Assembly (NCBI RefSeq): GCF_000472385.1
Contig: NZ_AWZU01000004.1
Span: 62,222 to 126,221, forward strand
Source of the DNA: Bradyrhizobium sp. ARR65
Lineage (GTDB): Bacteria > Pseudomonadota > Alphaproteobacteria > Rhizobiales > Xanthobacteraceae
Reading direction: 5' to 3'
Length of the DNA: 64,000 bases
The position numbers were made by a program, and so were the translations under genes. Below, one piece after another: positions 55,549 to 63,476 of the stretch (positions are counted from its first letter, which is position 1; the number at the start of each line of letters is the position of its first letter). The notes beneath the pieces were generated by a model. That model had not been told where the DNA came from, did no database searches, and saw nothing but the letters and a program-made list of their open reading frames with translations.

Positions 55549-56754
55549 ATGACCGAACCCGATCCTTATGCCGATGACCCGTTTTTCAGGCGTGTTTTCG
55601 ATGGCGACTGGAATGCCTGCATCGGCCGCCAGGGACACGAGGAGAACTATCTCGACGGCTATATCGAGGCCGCGATCGAGCTGGTCGATGCCATCATCGA
55701 AAAGAAGCTGTTCGCCAAGCGGGACACGCTTGTGCTGCCCATTCTCTACAACGCGCGGCACGCGATCGAGCTGGCGCTGAAGTTCACGACCGATCGTCTG
55801 CTTGAAGCCGGCCTATTAAAGAATGACGGGATCAAGCGGGATCACAACATCAGGGTATACTGGGAACGGCTGCATGGAGCGGATGTCGGCGACGAGAAAC
55901 TGCGGGCGGTGATCGCTGCGCTGAAGCCGTTCGTCGACAGCGTTTCCCGCATCGATGCCGACGGTCAGGAGCTGCGGTACCACCGCAACCGTGACAATGA
56001 TCCCAGCCTTTCGGAATATTCGACAGCCAATCTGAAGCTGATCCAGCATAGCCTTCGCGAACTGGAGAGGCTGCTCAGCGACCTTAAGTACCGCAGCGTG
56101 GATTTCGTTGGCGAATGGAGGACGGGAGCGTGCACCGCGCGTTGCTCGCGGCGCGACCTGTTCGAGATCGCGCGCCTGATGCCGCCGCGAAAAGATTGGT
56201 CAATGCAGGTTTTCGACGATCAGAAAGAGAAGGTGAAGGCGCGCTTCCAGCTCAGCAATAGGCAATTCTCGAACGCGCTGAATGCGATCCAAGGTAACCG
56301 TGAGATGGCCGCCATTCTCGGCATCGAGAACGGCCTGCTCCATCTTACGGACGATGACGTGGTCTGGGTCGTCGAACAGTGGCGCCGTATTCATCCAGTT
56401 CGCGACGAAAACGAACACGGGGGTGTCGGTCTAGATTATTTCGACACCGGCCGTATCGAAGGCATGAAGGAACACCTGGCTCTTTACGTCCAAGTCATTG
56501 AAGTGATCAAAAACCGGCTCTCGGCGGATGCGCTCGCCGATCTAGAGACGATCTTCTACCTGGAACGGGATCGTATTTTCACCGAATACTACGCTTGGCG
56601 CGTCGACCAGGCGCGCACTGAGCATGCTGCGACCAACGACCCGAAACAGGAAATCCGCCACCTCGTCGAGAAGACCAACCTTCTGCAGTGCTTGCAGCGG
56701 GGGACGGCGAAACTGGGCCGGCTGGCGCTCGCCGAGCGGCTGAAGGCGCTTTAG
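55549..56754 (+). CDS. Hypothetical protein, HEPN-like helical N-terminal part
   Basis: A 401-residue soluble protein. Residues ~35-175 (YLDGYIEAAIELVDAIIE, ILYNARHAIELALKFTTDRLLE, HNIRVYWERLH, LRYHRNRD, NLKLIQHSLRELERLLSDL) look like a HEPN-type helical bundle, though the R-x4-H RNase motif is not clear. Residues ~225-330 include a helical region ALNAIQGNREMAAILGIENGLLHLTDDDVVWVVEQWRRI. No known family is recognised. The SD is weak. Expression may be governed by the tandem dyads upstream. A defence-linked role is only inferred. Confidence 0.6.
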   Translation: MTEPDPYADDPFFRRVFDGDWNACIGRQGHEENYLDGYIEAAIELVDAIIEKKLFAKRDTLVLPILYNARHAIELALKFTTDRLLEAGLLKNDGIKRDHNIRVYWERLHGADVGDEKLRAVIAALKPFVDSVSRIDADGQELRYHRNRDNDPSLSEYSTANLKLIQHSLRELERLLSDLKYRSVDFVGEWRTGACTARCSRRDLFEIARLMPPRKDWSMQVFDDQKEKVKARFQLSNRQFSNALNAIQGNREMAAILGIENGLLHLTDDDVVWVVEQWRRIHPVRDENEHGGVGLDYFDTGRIEGMKEHLALYVQVIEVIKNRLSADALADLETIFYLERDRIFTEYYAWRVDQARTEHAATNDPKQEIRHLVEKTNLLQCLQRGTAKLGRLALAERLKAL

Positions 56755-57362
56755 CGAGCCGCGCAACGCGTGGCATGGCAGCTTTCGCCGACGACTTTCT
56801 TGGGCGAAAGGCTCGGAGAGCTCGCCTGCCGAGCGAGACCTGCACCAGTTTTTCGATGGTGAGCGTTGATCGTAATGTGGTCAGCGGCTCAACTAATGAG
56901 GAAATTAAGAAAAGCTCGCCAGTTCAGGATGCAGCTGGCTGAAAGCGTCGTCAAAAAGAGAGGGGCTCAGGCCTTCACCATCAACTTGCGTTCTTTGTCG
57001 ATATCTTCTCGCATGTCTTTGAAGCGCACGATGATGGCTTCGATTCGCTATTTGAACCGCGAACCAGTCAGATATTGATAGAATTGATCAGCCTTGGACT
57101 GCTGACTAGCGTGCGCTGGCGAGAGATAATGAGCGCTACGTCGGCTGTGGCCGCGCGCTCGTCGTCGCGGAGCTTCTGCAGCCAAGCATCAGACCAATTT
57201 TTCGTATTTTGAGCTCCCAGAGTATCACGCCCGCCGCCGTCGCCCCGATTTGCCATCGATGGAGGCTGAGTTATAGGTGCGCGATTTGCATGTCCCCGTT
57301 TTGGCTAACCGAACCGCGCTTGGAACGACCGTTGGTGCTTCAATAGGCGCGAATCGTCTGTG
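56755..57362. other. 610-bp gap holding a decayed DUF2130 gene
   Basis: There is no intact gene. The leftward DUF2130 remnant described at 56975-57235 fills the middle; the outer parts show nothing recognisable. Confidence 0.5.
56975..57235 (-). pseudogene. Remnant of a DUF2130 (COG4487) gene
   Basis: On the minus strand three conserved blocks of the DUF2130 C-terminal nuclease-like domain survive in order but not in one frame. The first is GVILWELK (near 57230-57205). It continues, after a one-base loss in an A-run, as TKNWSDAWLQKLRDDERAATADVALIIS. The last is DQFYQYLTGSRFK, then a stop, then RIEAIIVRFKDMREDIDKERKLMVKA. The segment between the second and third blocks is deleted. The gene is dead. 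COG4487 proteins are associated with mobile and defence DNA, though their role is unproven. Confidence 0.75.
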
Positions 57363-58126
57363 TCAGGTCCAATCCCGGTAAGCATAGTTAATGAGGTCTC
57401 GCACCAATTCCAGGAGGCCCGCCCACGGATATTCGTTGAGCGGTACGCCATGTGCGAGATCGTTACGAATGTCCCACAAGCTGGGACTGGTCTCGCCCGT
57501 AACCATCCCAAGTGCTTTTGACAAAGGACCACAGCGCCGATTCATTGGGATTTTGGCTTCGGTGAGGCCGTCGTGATCGACCGTGTATTTCAGGAGATCG
57601 GCAAATGATGGATTCTCTGCCCACCATTTCGCGCCTTTCGTGACGTTTCGCTTTTCTCCTTCTGCTTTCTTGTTGATGAGGTTGCGTCGGCGTTCGATTT
57701 CTTTGCCCGCGTATCTATCGGTCAGCGCCAACTCGAGGGGGCGGTCAAAGCCATGAGCTCGCCAGTCTTGATTAAATCGAAGTCAATCCATGTAAGAATG
57801 TAAAGCCTCTGTGCACGGTCAAATTTAGCCGACACAATGAGTGGGAGCGCCGGGTGTAGATTAAATTGCAGAATGAACGCACGCCATTCTGCGAATGTTG
57901 CGAAGGTTGGGAAACTGCCGGGGTTGCCGGGCATTGGCCATGGCACACGGAATGGCTCTGCACCCTGGCGAGCTGCGGCGATAGAGTCGAGGTAGTCAGG
58001 AGAAAGCACCGCGCCTTGATTCTGCTGTGGTAGAATGCCCTCGTGAAATGGTCGACGGCCCGGATTCCGAGCGCCCGAAACGCGATCAGCGTTTGGCCAA
58101 AAATGGCGAAAGAGCCCCGAGACCAA
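57363..58126 (-). pseudogene. HEPN-domain protein gene split by a frameshift
   Basis: Two leftward frames read as one protein. The first (58126-57722) holds LDSIAAARQGAEPFRVPWPMPGN, FAEWRAFILQFNLHPALPLIVSAKFDRAQRLYILTWIDFDLIKTGELMALTA. The second (57731-57363) continues LELALTDRYAGKEIERRRN... and ends in a HEPN motif R-N-D-L-A-H (R-x4-H) within LWDIRNDLAHGVPLNEYPW. The frames meet at a CCCCC run (near 57742), so one inserted or two lost bases would restore a single ~250-residue protein. HEPN R-x4-H domains are usually RNases. It sits last in the conjugation operon. A TTG at 57731 could express only the HEPN part. Confidence 0.65.
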
Positions 58127-59117
58127 GCGCTCTTGATAGTGAATCGTCGTGCGTATTCAGCAAGCCGAGTGCGTCAAGACCCGATCCCGGCGCAAACGAC
58201 GCTAAACCTGCGCCGAACCAGGTTTGCCCAGAGCCAATCGCACTCAGGGCGTCAAATTCCGGCGCCGCGGCCGGCGTCGGAATCTTCCGCGGCCAATCTG
58301 GAACTTTGACACGTCGTATTGTCCACTGATTGGCGTCGATATCTAACCTCATCGAGCCGTCCTTACGCGTAGTCGCCACATAGCGCCGTTCGAGAGCGTT
58401 ATGTGCGAACACCGCTCCAGTGCAGCGGTTACGATACCAAGTGTTGGTATCCTGGCTCTCATACTGGTGTTCGTCATCCGAGATGATCACGAGCTGCGGC
58501 CGGATCAAATCGAACAGTTCGGTGCAGCATCCGTTTTCCCGGCCATGATGGGAGGCCACAAACACGGTCGTGCCGATCAGGTCGGCGCGGAACTCCGGTA
58601 TAGTCAGCAACCGCCGCCAGCCCGCCACCTCGAGATCTCCGGTGAACACGATCTTGAAGGCGCCGAACTGCACAACTATGGCAAGGCTCAGATCGTTGGT
58701 CTTGTTCACAACGCCGGGGATAAAAGACCAAGAATACCATCGGATTTGAACTGGGCCAAAATCCGGCTGCGCGCCCGGCAGTCCTTTGGGACGAGCAAGC
58801 CATGCCGCTAGGGCTTTAGCTCCCGATCCCATTCCGTCTTCTTTAAGAACTGCGAATTCCCGCGTGCCGATGGTCGGATTTGTGAGGACCCAGGGCACGT
58901 TGCAATCTTCGGTCATCCCCTTGAAGTCGCTGAGGTGATCCTCATCCAGATTTGTCAGCGCAAGGAGGTCAACAGTCTGCCCGAAATAATGTAGCGAAGG
59001 AGTCCAGAATGTTTCCTCGCCCCAGCGGTCACCACAATCAATCATCATCCGCCGGCCGTTTGGAGCGGTGATCACGGCGCATTGACCATGGCCGACATCG
59101 AAGATTTCAACGCGCAT
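58086..59117 (-). CDS. ComEC-like MBL-fold protein
   Basis: A 343-residue metallo-beta-lactamase-fold protein of the ComEC/Rec2-like group: RVEIFDVGHGQCAVITAPNGRRMMIDCG, LALTNLDEDHLSDFKGM, FKIVFTGDLEVAGWRRLL and VFVASHHGRENGC. The metal motif HxHxDH is altered to N56-L-D58-E-D60-H61, yet the later Asp and HH sites are kept, so metal binding may be changed but not lost. It could be a nuclease or phosphodiesterase. It begins 47 bp after the membrane protein gene and its 3' end overlaps the HEPN frame, consistent with one operon. Confidence 0.8.
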   Translation of the reverse strand: MRVEIFDVGHGQCAVITAPNGRRMMIDCGDRWGEETFWTPSLHYFGQTVDLLALTNLDEDHLSDFKGMTEDCNVPWVLTNPTIGTREFAVLKEDGMGSGAKALAAWLARPKGLPGAQPDFGPVQIRWYSWSFIPGVVNKTNDLSLAIVVQFGAFKIVFTGDLEVAGWRRLLTIPEFRADLIGTTVFVASHHGRENGCCTELFDLIRPQLVIISDDEHQYESQDTNTWYRNRCTGAVFAHNALERRYVATTRKDGSMRLDIDANQWTIRRVKVPDWPRKIPTPAAAPEFDALSAIGSGQTWFGAGLASFAPGSGLDALGLLNTHDDSLSRALGLGALSPFLAKR

Positions 59118-59164
59118 GAAGCAAGGCTCCTTGCAACAATATTAACCGATTCTATCGGGCCACT

Positions 59165-59812
59165 TCAACGCGACGCGACAGCGAGCGAATTCTGAACCAG
59201 CCGCATATCGTAGGCTTTTGCAGCGAGACACATCAGCACGTAGGCCAAAACGAGGAAAACGCCGTAGATGGCGAGCGTCTTGCCATCTTGGGCGAACCAG
59301 GCCGCGATTGGCAGCAACAAGATCATCAGCAGGAAGTTAATCGTGCCTATATCGCGCGCCGCGAGATACGATTTGTGCGCGTCGAGGACACCGACGTCGT
59401 TGGCGTGCTTTTTGTATATCGAATAGAATAGCCGGTCTTGTTCGGCAGGATCGGCGGGCAGCGGACCGTACTTCTTCTCAAGTTTGCCCATGTTAACGCG
59501 TGGATCCGATGGGCCGATCTGCGTAAAGGCACGCGCACCAGGCAGAGGATTGGACCATCGCCAGTGGATCAGCCGATCCCGGAATAGGGGCGGTATCAGG
59601 CCAAGCAAGACGAGCCGGGTCAATGCAATGAGACCAAGAGAAATCGAGCCTGGCGCTAAAAAAGCTTGCAGCTTCCGTGTCAACTCTGGCTCAGCGAATT
59701 GAATGATCGGCAAGGGTTGGAAAACGACGTAAGCGAAGGCGACCGCATGCACGACCAGGGCTGTCCTAATAAGCCAAGCGTTTTGCTCTTTCAGAGATTT
59801 TGACGCGGTCAT
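59165..59812 (-). CDS. Four-helix membrane protein, possible effector
   Basis: A 215-residue protein with two N-terminal hydrophobic helices (AWLIRTALVVHAVAFAYVVFQPL and ISLGLIALTRLVLLGLIPPLF), an ~75-residue soluble middle (FTQIGPSDPRVNMGKLEKKYGPLPADPAEQDRLFYSIYKKHANDVGVLDAHKSYLAARD) and two C-terminal helices. Its ATG overlaps the stop of the E2-E1-JAB gene by 4 bp, so translation is coupled. Topology resembles 4TM effectors of abortive-infection systems, but I cannot assign it to a named family; it may equally be a partner or target. Confidence 0.75.
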   Translation of the reverse strand: MTASKSLKEQNAWLIRTALVVHAVAFAYVVFQPLPIIQFAEPELTRKLQAFLAPGSISLGLIALTRLVLLGLIPPLFRDRLIHWRWSNPLPGARAFTQIGPSDPRVNMGKLEKKYGPLPADPAEQDRLFYSIYKKHANDVGVLDAHKSYLAARDIGTINFLLMILLLPIAAWFAQDGKTLAIYGVFLVLAYVLMCLAAKAYDMRLVQNSLAVASR

Positions 59813-62085
59813 TCAGATGCCCTCTTGTGCATCAAACTGTAAAGCCGGGTTGGCGCTGCAATGAGCAGCACCGACGGCGGCGGCCGTTCCATTGCAAGTT
59901 TCTTCGCCGTCGCGCGATCGAGCTCGGATGGCCCCTGGTCGGCAAGGTGGGAATGCCAGGTGCCAACATCAAAAAGCGTGTTGCCGCTCGCGCGATGCCG
60001 AGCCTTGATCGCTGTTTTCAGGCCTTGTGTCCCTAGCACAAAGACGGATGCTGACCGAACGCTATCGGGAGGAGCATCGATCACGTCGACGACTGTTATC
60101 GCCTTGAGCCGGGCGCTGCACATTCCGATCAAAAGGCCGCCGGTTTCGACGGTCGGATAGCGCGCGACCTCGGCTCGAATTTTCGTCAACACCTTTTGGG
60201 ACAACCGGATGGTCCAGCCTTCCGGACCGTCTATTTCAATCACCTCAAAAGGTGAGACATCCTGCCGTTGCCAGTTTGTATCCGAGGTTGCTTCCGCCTT
60301 GCTGCCGATGATAATCGAGCCCGCGGCAATCGTGTTTTGGGTGCAACCGACGAACTCTTCGGTCAATGCCGCGGTCATGGCCGACAAGCGCATATCGGTC
60401 ATCGGCATGGTCAGTGCCCCACATCCTTGTCCGATCTGGATTTCGGTCAGCCCGAACGCCGGGTCAAAGAGCAGCTCGCGCAGGCGATCGTCGGTGATGC
60501 TGGCGTACAGTTCTGCGACAAGATCCGAAAGGGTCGGATTATGGGACGCGCCTTCAACAAGAAGAAAGCCGCCGTTCCCGCGGCCAAATAGCGCTGCCTC
60601 TGCAAGGCGGGGTTTGACTTCCCTTGCCGGAAGGGCAGACAAAGCCTCTCGAACACTGAGAGAGGCAGTTGTGTTGATCGCGTAGCCTGCTTCCTTTGGC
60701 AGGATCAATTTGCGCGTTTCTCTCACCGCGAGGTCCGTGACAGCGTCCCCCTGTTGCACCGAGGGCTTTTGGCCGAGCAGCTCAAGCTCCTTCGCAAGCT
60801 CCGTCGCCTTCGAGTTTGCGTATTCTGGGCGCGCAAGAGCATGACGTGCCATGTTGTGAGGGCGCAAGTGCCTGTTGTCGCTTACGACAGAAATCGTGAC
60901 GCCCGATCGCGCGAGGTGCATCGCCATTTTCGATCCGACGCTACCGCAACCGATCATGGCAACCGGCGGGACAGCCGGCGCCCCGGAAACATTGCGCAGC
61001 AACGCCGGATTTGTTGCGTCGATCTGTGTCGTGGGCATGACCGGCTCGTCGTCGCCGGCTGCAAGCAACGACGATCGCTGTTTCATCGCTCGGATGTCGA
61101 ATACATAGGGAAGCAATTCTATGTTCGATTGCGACCCAACCAGCGCGGCGGGACGGCGCGCGCACAGAACGATTCCGACTGGGATCGGTACCTCCAGATT
61201 AAAGCCCTGAAAGCACCGCTCGAGATTGTCGACAAAAATGCGTAGCGCCCGGCCGCAATTTAGTTCGTCGGCCCTCTCCAGCAGTCGACGGTAGATGTCA
61301 ACTGTCTCAGGCATGTACGATCCGGCGACAAAATCGGCGCCAGTCGGCAATTTATCGGGCCAGATAAGACAACATACCGTGTCGCCGGACCACAAACCGT
61401 TCCGTTTGCCGCGCACGAACAGTTCTTTGTCGTCGCGTTTGAGAGGCACTTGTTCTTGCGTGACATTCAGCCATGTCCAGGCGTCACGTCCGATCAGGGA
61501 TCCGTCCATGCTCGATCGCAAAAAGTCGGCTTTGAGCACGCGATACCCGCCATTGCGATCGACGGCCGCGCGGCAAGCCTCGGCGTCAATGACCAAGATA
61601 TCAGATAGATCGCGGCGTAACGTCGGCTCCCATCCGCGTCCGTGGTGGATCAACGTGCGTTCCGCCGCGCGCTGCAGCCACAGAACCAACTGATGCACGA
61701 GGTGAAAAACGCCGAGTTCGACGAGCCCGAACTGAAAGAAATACTCGCGCTGGCTGCCATCCACGAGGCAGGGCCGCGGCAGTTGGGTTAAGGGCCCAGG
61801 TTGAAGGTGCGGAAGATCCCGAGGAAAATCAGAACGCAAGTAGAAGGAAGGCGACGACCAAGGATAATTTCGCCAAAGCTTTACAGTGACCGTCTCGGTC
61901 GTCCGTATGCCATTGGGGCTTGCGCCGTCGACCTTGTATTCGAGGGGCATTTCGACGTTGAGGTCAAGTTCGATCAGGCAGCTCTTGTCGCCCACCGTGA
62001 TCAATCTTCCCGCGCGGCACTCCGCATGGGCTCGCGCCGCCAGCAGGAACTGCTCGCCGTGACTGCGAAGCTCTTCCTCGGCCAT
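59809..62085 (-). CDS. Fused E2-E1-JAB ubiquitin-like conjugation protein
   Basis: A 758-residue protein joining three parts of a ubiquitination-like pathway. Residues ~35-145 are E2-like (YPWSSPSFYL, PHLQPG, and PRPCLVDG with probable catalytic Cys106). Residues ~150-365 are an unassigned linker domain. Residues ~374-600 are a ThiF/E1 adenylation domain (MIGCGSVGSK at 378-386, SDNRHLRPHNMARHALARP). Residues ~635-758 are a JAB/JAMM deconjugase (Glu647 in VETGG, His711-S-His713, Ser720, Asp723). All catalytic positions look intact. It would charge, attach and remove a modifier; the modifier and target are unknown. It lies 15 bp after the first MBL gene and is coupled to the membrane protein. 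Confidence 0.9.
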   Translation of the reverse strand: MAEEELRSHGEQFLLAARAHAECRAGRLITVGDKSCLIELDLNVEMPLEYKVDGASPNGIRTTETVTVKLWRNYPWSSPSFYLRSDFPRDLPHLQPGPLTQLPRPCLVDGSQREYFFQFGLVELGVFHLVHQLVLWLQRAAERTLIHHGRGWEPTLRRDLSDILVIDAEACRAAVDRNGGYRVLKADFLRSSMDGSLIGRDAWTWLNVTQEQVPLKRDDKELFVRGKRNGLWSGDTVCCLIWPDKLPTGADFVAGSYMPETVDIYRRLLERADELNCGRALRIFVDNLERCFQGFNLEVPIPVGIVLCARRPAALVGSQSNIELLPYVFDIRAMKQRSSLLAAGDDEPVMPTTQIDATNPALLRNVSGAPAVPPVAMIGCGSVGSKMAMHLARSGVTISVVSDNRHLRPHNMARHALARPEYANSKATELAKELELLGQKPSVQQGDAVTDLAVRETRKLILPKEAGYAINTTASLSVREALSALPAREVKPRLAEAALFGRGNGGFLLVEGASHNPTLSDLVAELYASITDDRLRELLFDPAFGLTEIQIGQGCGALTMPMTDMRLSAMTAALTEEFVGCTQNTIAAGSIIIGSKAEATSDTNWQRQDVSPFEVIEIDGPEGWTIRLSQKVLTKIRAEVARYPTVETGGLLIGMCSARLKAITVVDVIDAPPDSVRSASVFVLGTQGLKTAIKARHRASGNTLFDVGTWHSHLADQGPSELDRATAKKLAMERPPPSVLLIAAPTRLYSLMHKRASE

Positions 62086-62100
62086 GTTGCGATTTACCCG

Positions 62101-63291
62101 CTATCTGCTCTGAGCTTTCCCTAACGATCCGTGGGGCCGGGCATGCGATGCGGTTGCACTGATGCCAAGTGCGGGTGCCGCGAGCGCCGCAGCCGTACCG
62201 ATCTTACGGACGATGCCACTCGATTTTATCTCAAACGTAAGAGCCATTTCTTTTTCGGCCCAATATTCGTCGGTACAGAAAAAGCGATCTGCGTCGTCAT
62301 CGACGATATCGACATATTCCCGCTTGGCGCGCTCGTGCGGCGGGTTATCGTCGTCGGCTTTGATTGGTTTGCAGCTCGCAACAATGATCGCGCCTTTGCG
62401 GGTCTGCGAAAGGGCGTTTCGCGCGTCGCTATCGACTTTGACTTTCTCGCCCAGTTCGCTCCAGCGGTCCGAACTCAAGCTGCGCCATGAGCAATGATGA
62501 GGCGGCAGCATGATATCGTAGGTGAGCCAGTCGGAATTGGCTTTCCCGTGAGACTTCCACAAGCGCTTCCAGATCTCGACTTCGGCATCACCGCCCGTTA
62601 GATATCGGCAACGATCGCTGATGCCGCCGCCGCGCAGTGAAAAGCGAAGGATAACCGAGGATTGGTTATGCCGAAGTGTTTCCTCGTCATCATCATTTTC
62701 AGGTGGTAGGGGACCAAGCAGCCTTGCTTCGAATGCTCCATCCGCCAGCCCGTTACAGGCACTGATCGTTTCGTTGAGCTTGACGACGATGTCAAGAATA
62801 TCGTCGGTCTTGCCGTCAACGTCTTCGCCCAGGATCAGGATACGGTCACCTTCGGCAGGGATCGAGCCCTTTTCGCGGAACAGTTTGACTCGCCGGCGCG
62901 CCTCCTGCCGCCACGCTTTGGCATCATCGCACAGGGGTTGCTCGGCATCCGCTCGCCGGAACACCACAGGCGAGGACCACATTTCCCGGATCAGAATCTT
63001 GTCGTCTTTCTCTTTCCACTCATCCGGAGGTCCGAGATGAAAGTGATTGCGAAGGCCGGTGATGTGGTCGGAATGGGGATGGCTCGACAGGAAGCCATCG
63101 ACATAAAGTCGGCCGGCGTCGTCTCGCCTGAGCCGCCCTCTCAAATCCTCGGCGACGTCCGGCATTTCGTGGTCTTCGTTGTCAGCATCGGCACGGATAT
63201 TGATATCGATCAGTAGGTTTTGGCCGTTATCAAGACAGACGAGAGTCATGTCGCCGTTAGAGACGGGAAAGAAGGTGATGGAAGCAGTCAC
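62101..63291 (-). CDS. MBL-fold hydrolase leading the conjugation operon
   Basis: A 396-residue metallo-beta-lactamase-fold protein: TLVCLDNGQNLLIDI, FLSSHPHSDHITGL with the complete HxHxDH motif (His71, His73, Asp75, His76), RCRYLTGGDAEVEIWKRLW and LPPHHCSWRSL. After a DxxxxRF-type acidic stretch it ends in a hydrophobic Ala-rich segment and a basic tail. It starts with GTG at 63291 (AAGGA upstream). It is the first gene after the operon promoter and is probably cotranscribed with all genes down to 57363. The substrate is unknown; nucleic acid or cyclic nucleotide are candidates. Confidence 0.85.
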   Translation of the reverse strand: MTASITFFPVSNGDMTLVCLDNGQNLLIDINIRADADNEDHEMPDVAEDLRGRLRRDDAGRLYVDGFLSSHPHSDHITGLRNHFHLGPPDEWKEKDDKILIREMWSSPVVFRRADAEQPLCDDAKAWRQEARRRVKLFREKGSIPAEGDRILILGEDVDGKTDDILDIVVKLNETISACNGLADGAFEARLLGPLPPENDDDEETLRHNQSSVILRFSLRGGGISDRCRYLTGGDAEVEIWKRLWKSHGKANSDWLTYDIMLPPHHCSWRSLSSDRWSELGEKVKVDSDARNALSQTRKGAIIVASCKPIKADDDNPPHERAKREYVDIVDDDADRFFCTDEYWAEKEMALTFEIKSSGIVRKIGTAAALAAPALGISATASHARPHGSLGKAQSR

Positions 63292-63364
63292 GTGATGCGT
63301 CCTTGCTCTGTAACTTGTTGATGTTCTTCAGATGTTCCCATCCAAACAGCGGCATTTCGGAAAG

Positions 63365-63384
63365 ACGGGGTTGCCGACCCCCGT
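63365..63384. promoter_or_regulatory. ACGGGG/CCCCGT dyad in the operon leader
   Basis: A 6-bp perfect stem with inner partial pairing lies between the predicted operon start of transcription and the GTG at 63291. It could be a leader hairpin or a second operator. Confidence 0.4.
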
Positions 63385-63397
63385 ATCCATCCATAAG

Positions 63398-63435
63398 ATA
63401 TGGGAATATGCGGAAAGTTAGTCAAGTAATTTGAC
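63398..63435 (-). promoter_or_regulatory. Operon promoter overlapped by a dyad operator
   Basis: On the minus strand CTTGAC (63421-63426), 17 bp, CCATAT (63398-63403) fit the alphaproteobacterial promoter consensus. The dyad GTCAAgtaatTTGAC (63421-63435) covers the -35 box and lies 41 bp before the ATG of the divergent WYL regulator, a position suited to auto-repression and repression of the operon. Confidence 0.6.
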
Positions 63436-63476
63436 GCGTTTTCCTGTGAGGAGTCAGGTTTCTTGGAGGTCCGGGT

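Noticed and set aside
59809..62085. Reading the locus as a standard type II CBASS
   Set aside because: No CD-NTase (GS-x-D nucleotidyltransferase motif) is present in the window, and E1, E2 and JAB are in one chain rather than in Cap2 plus Cap3.
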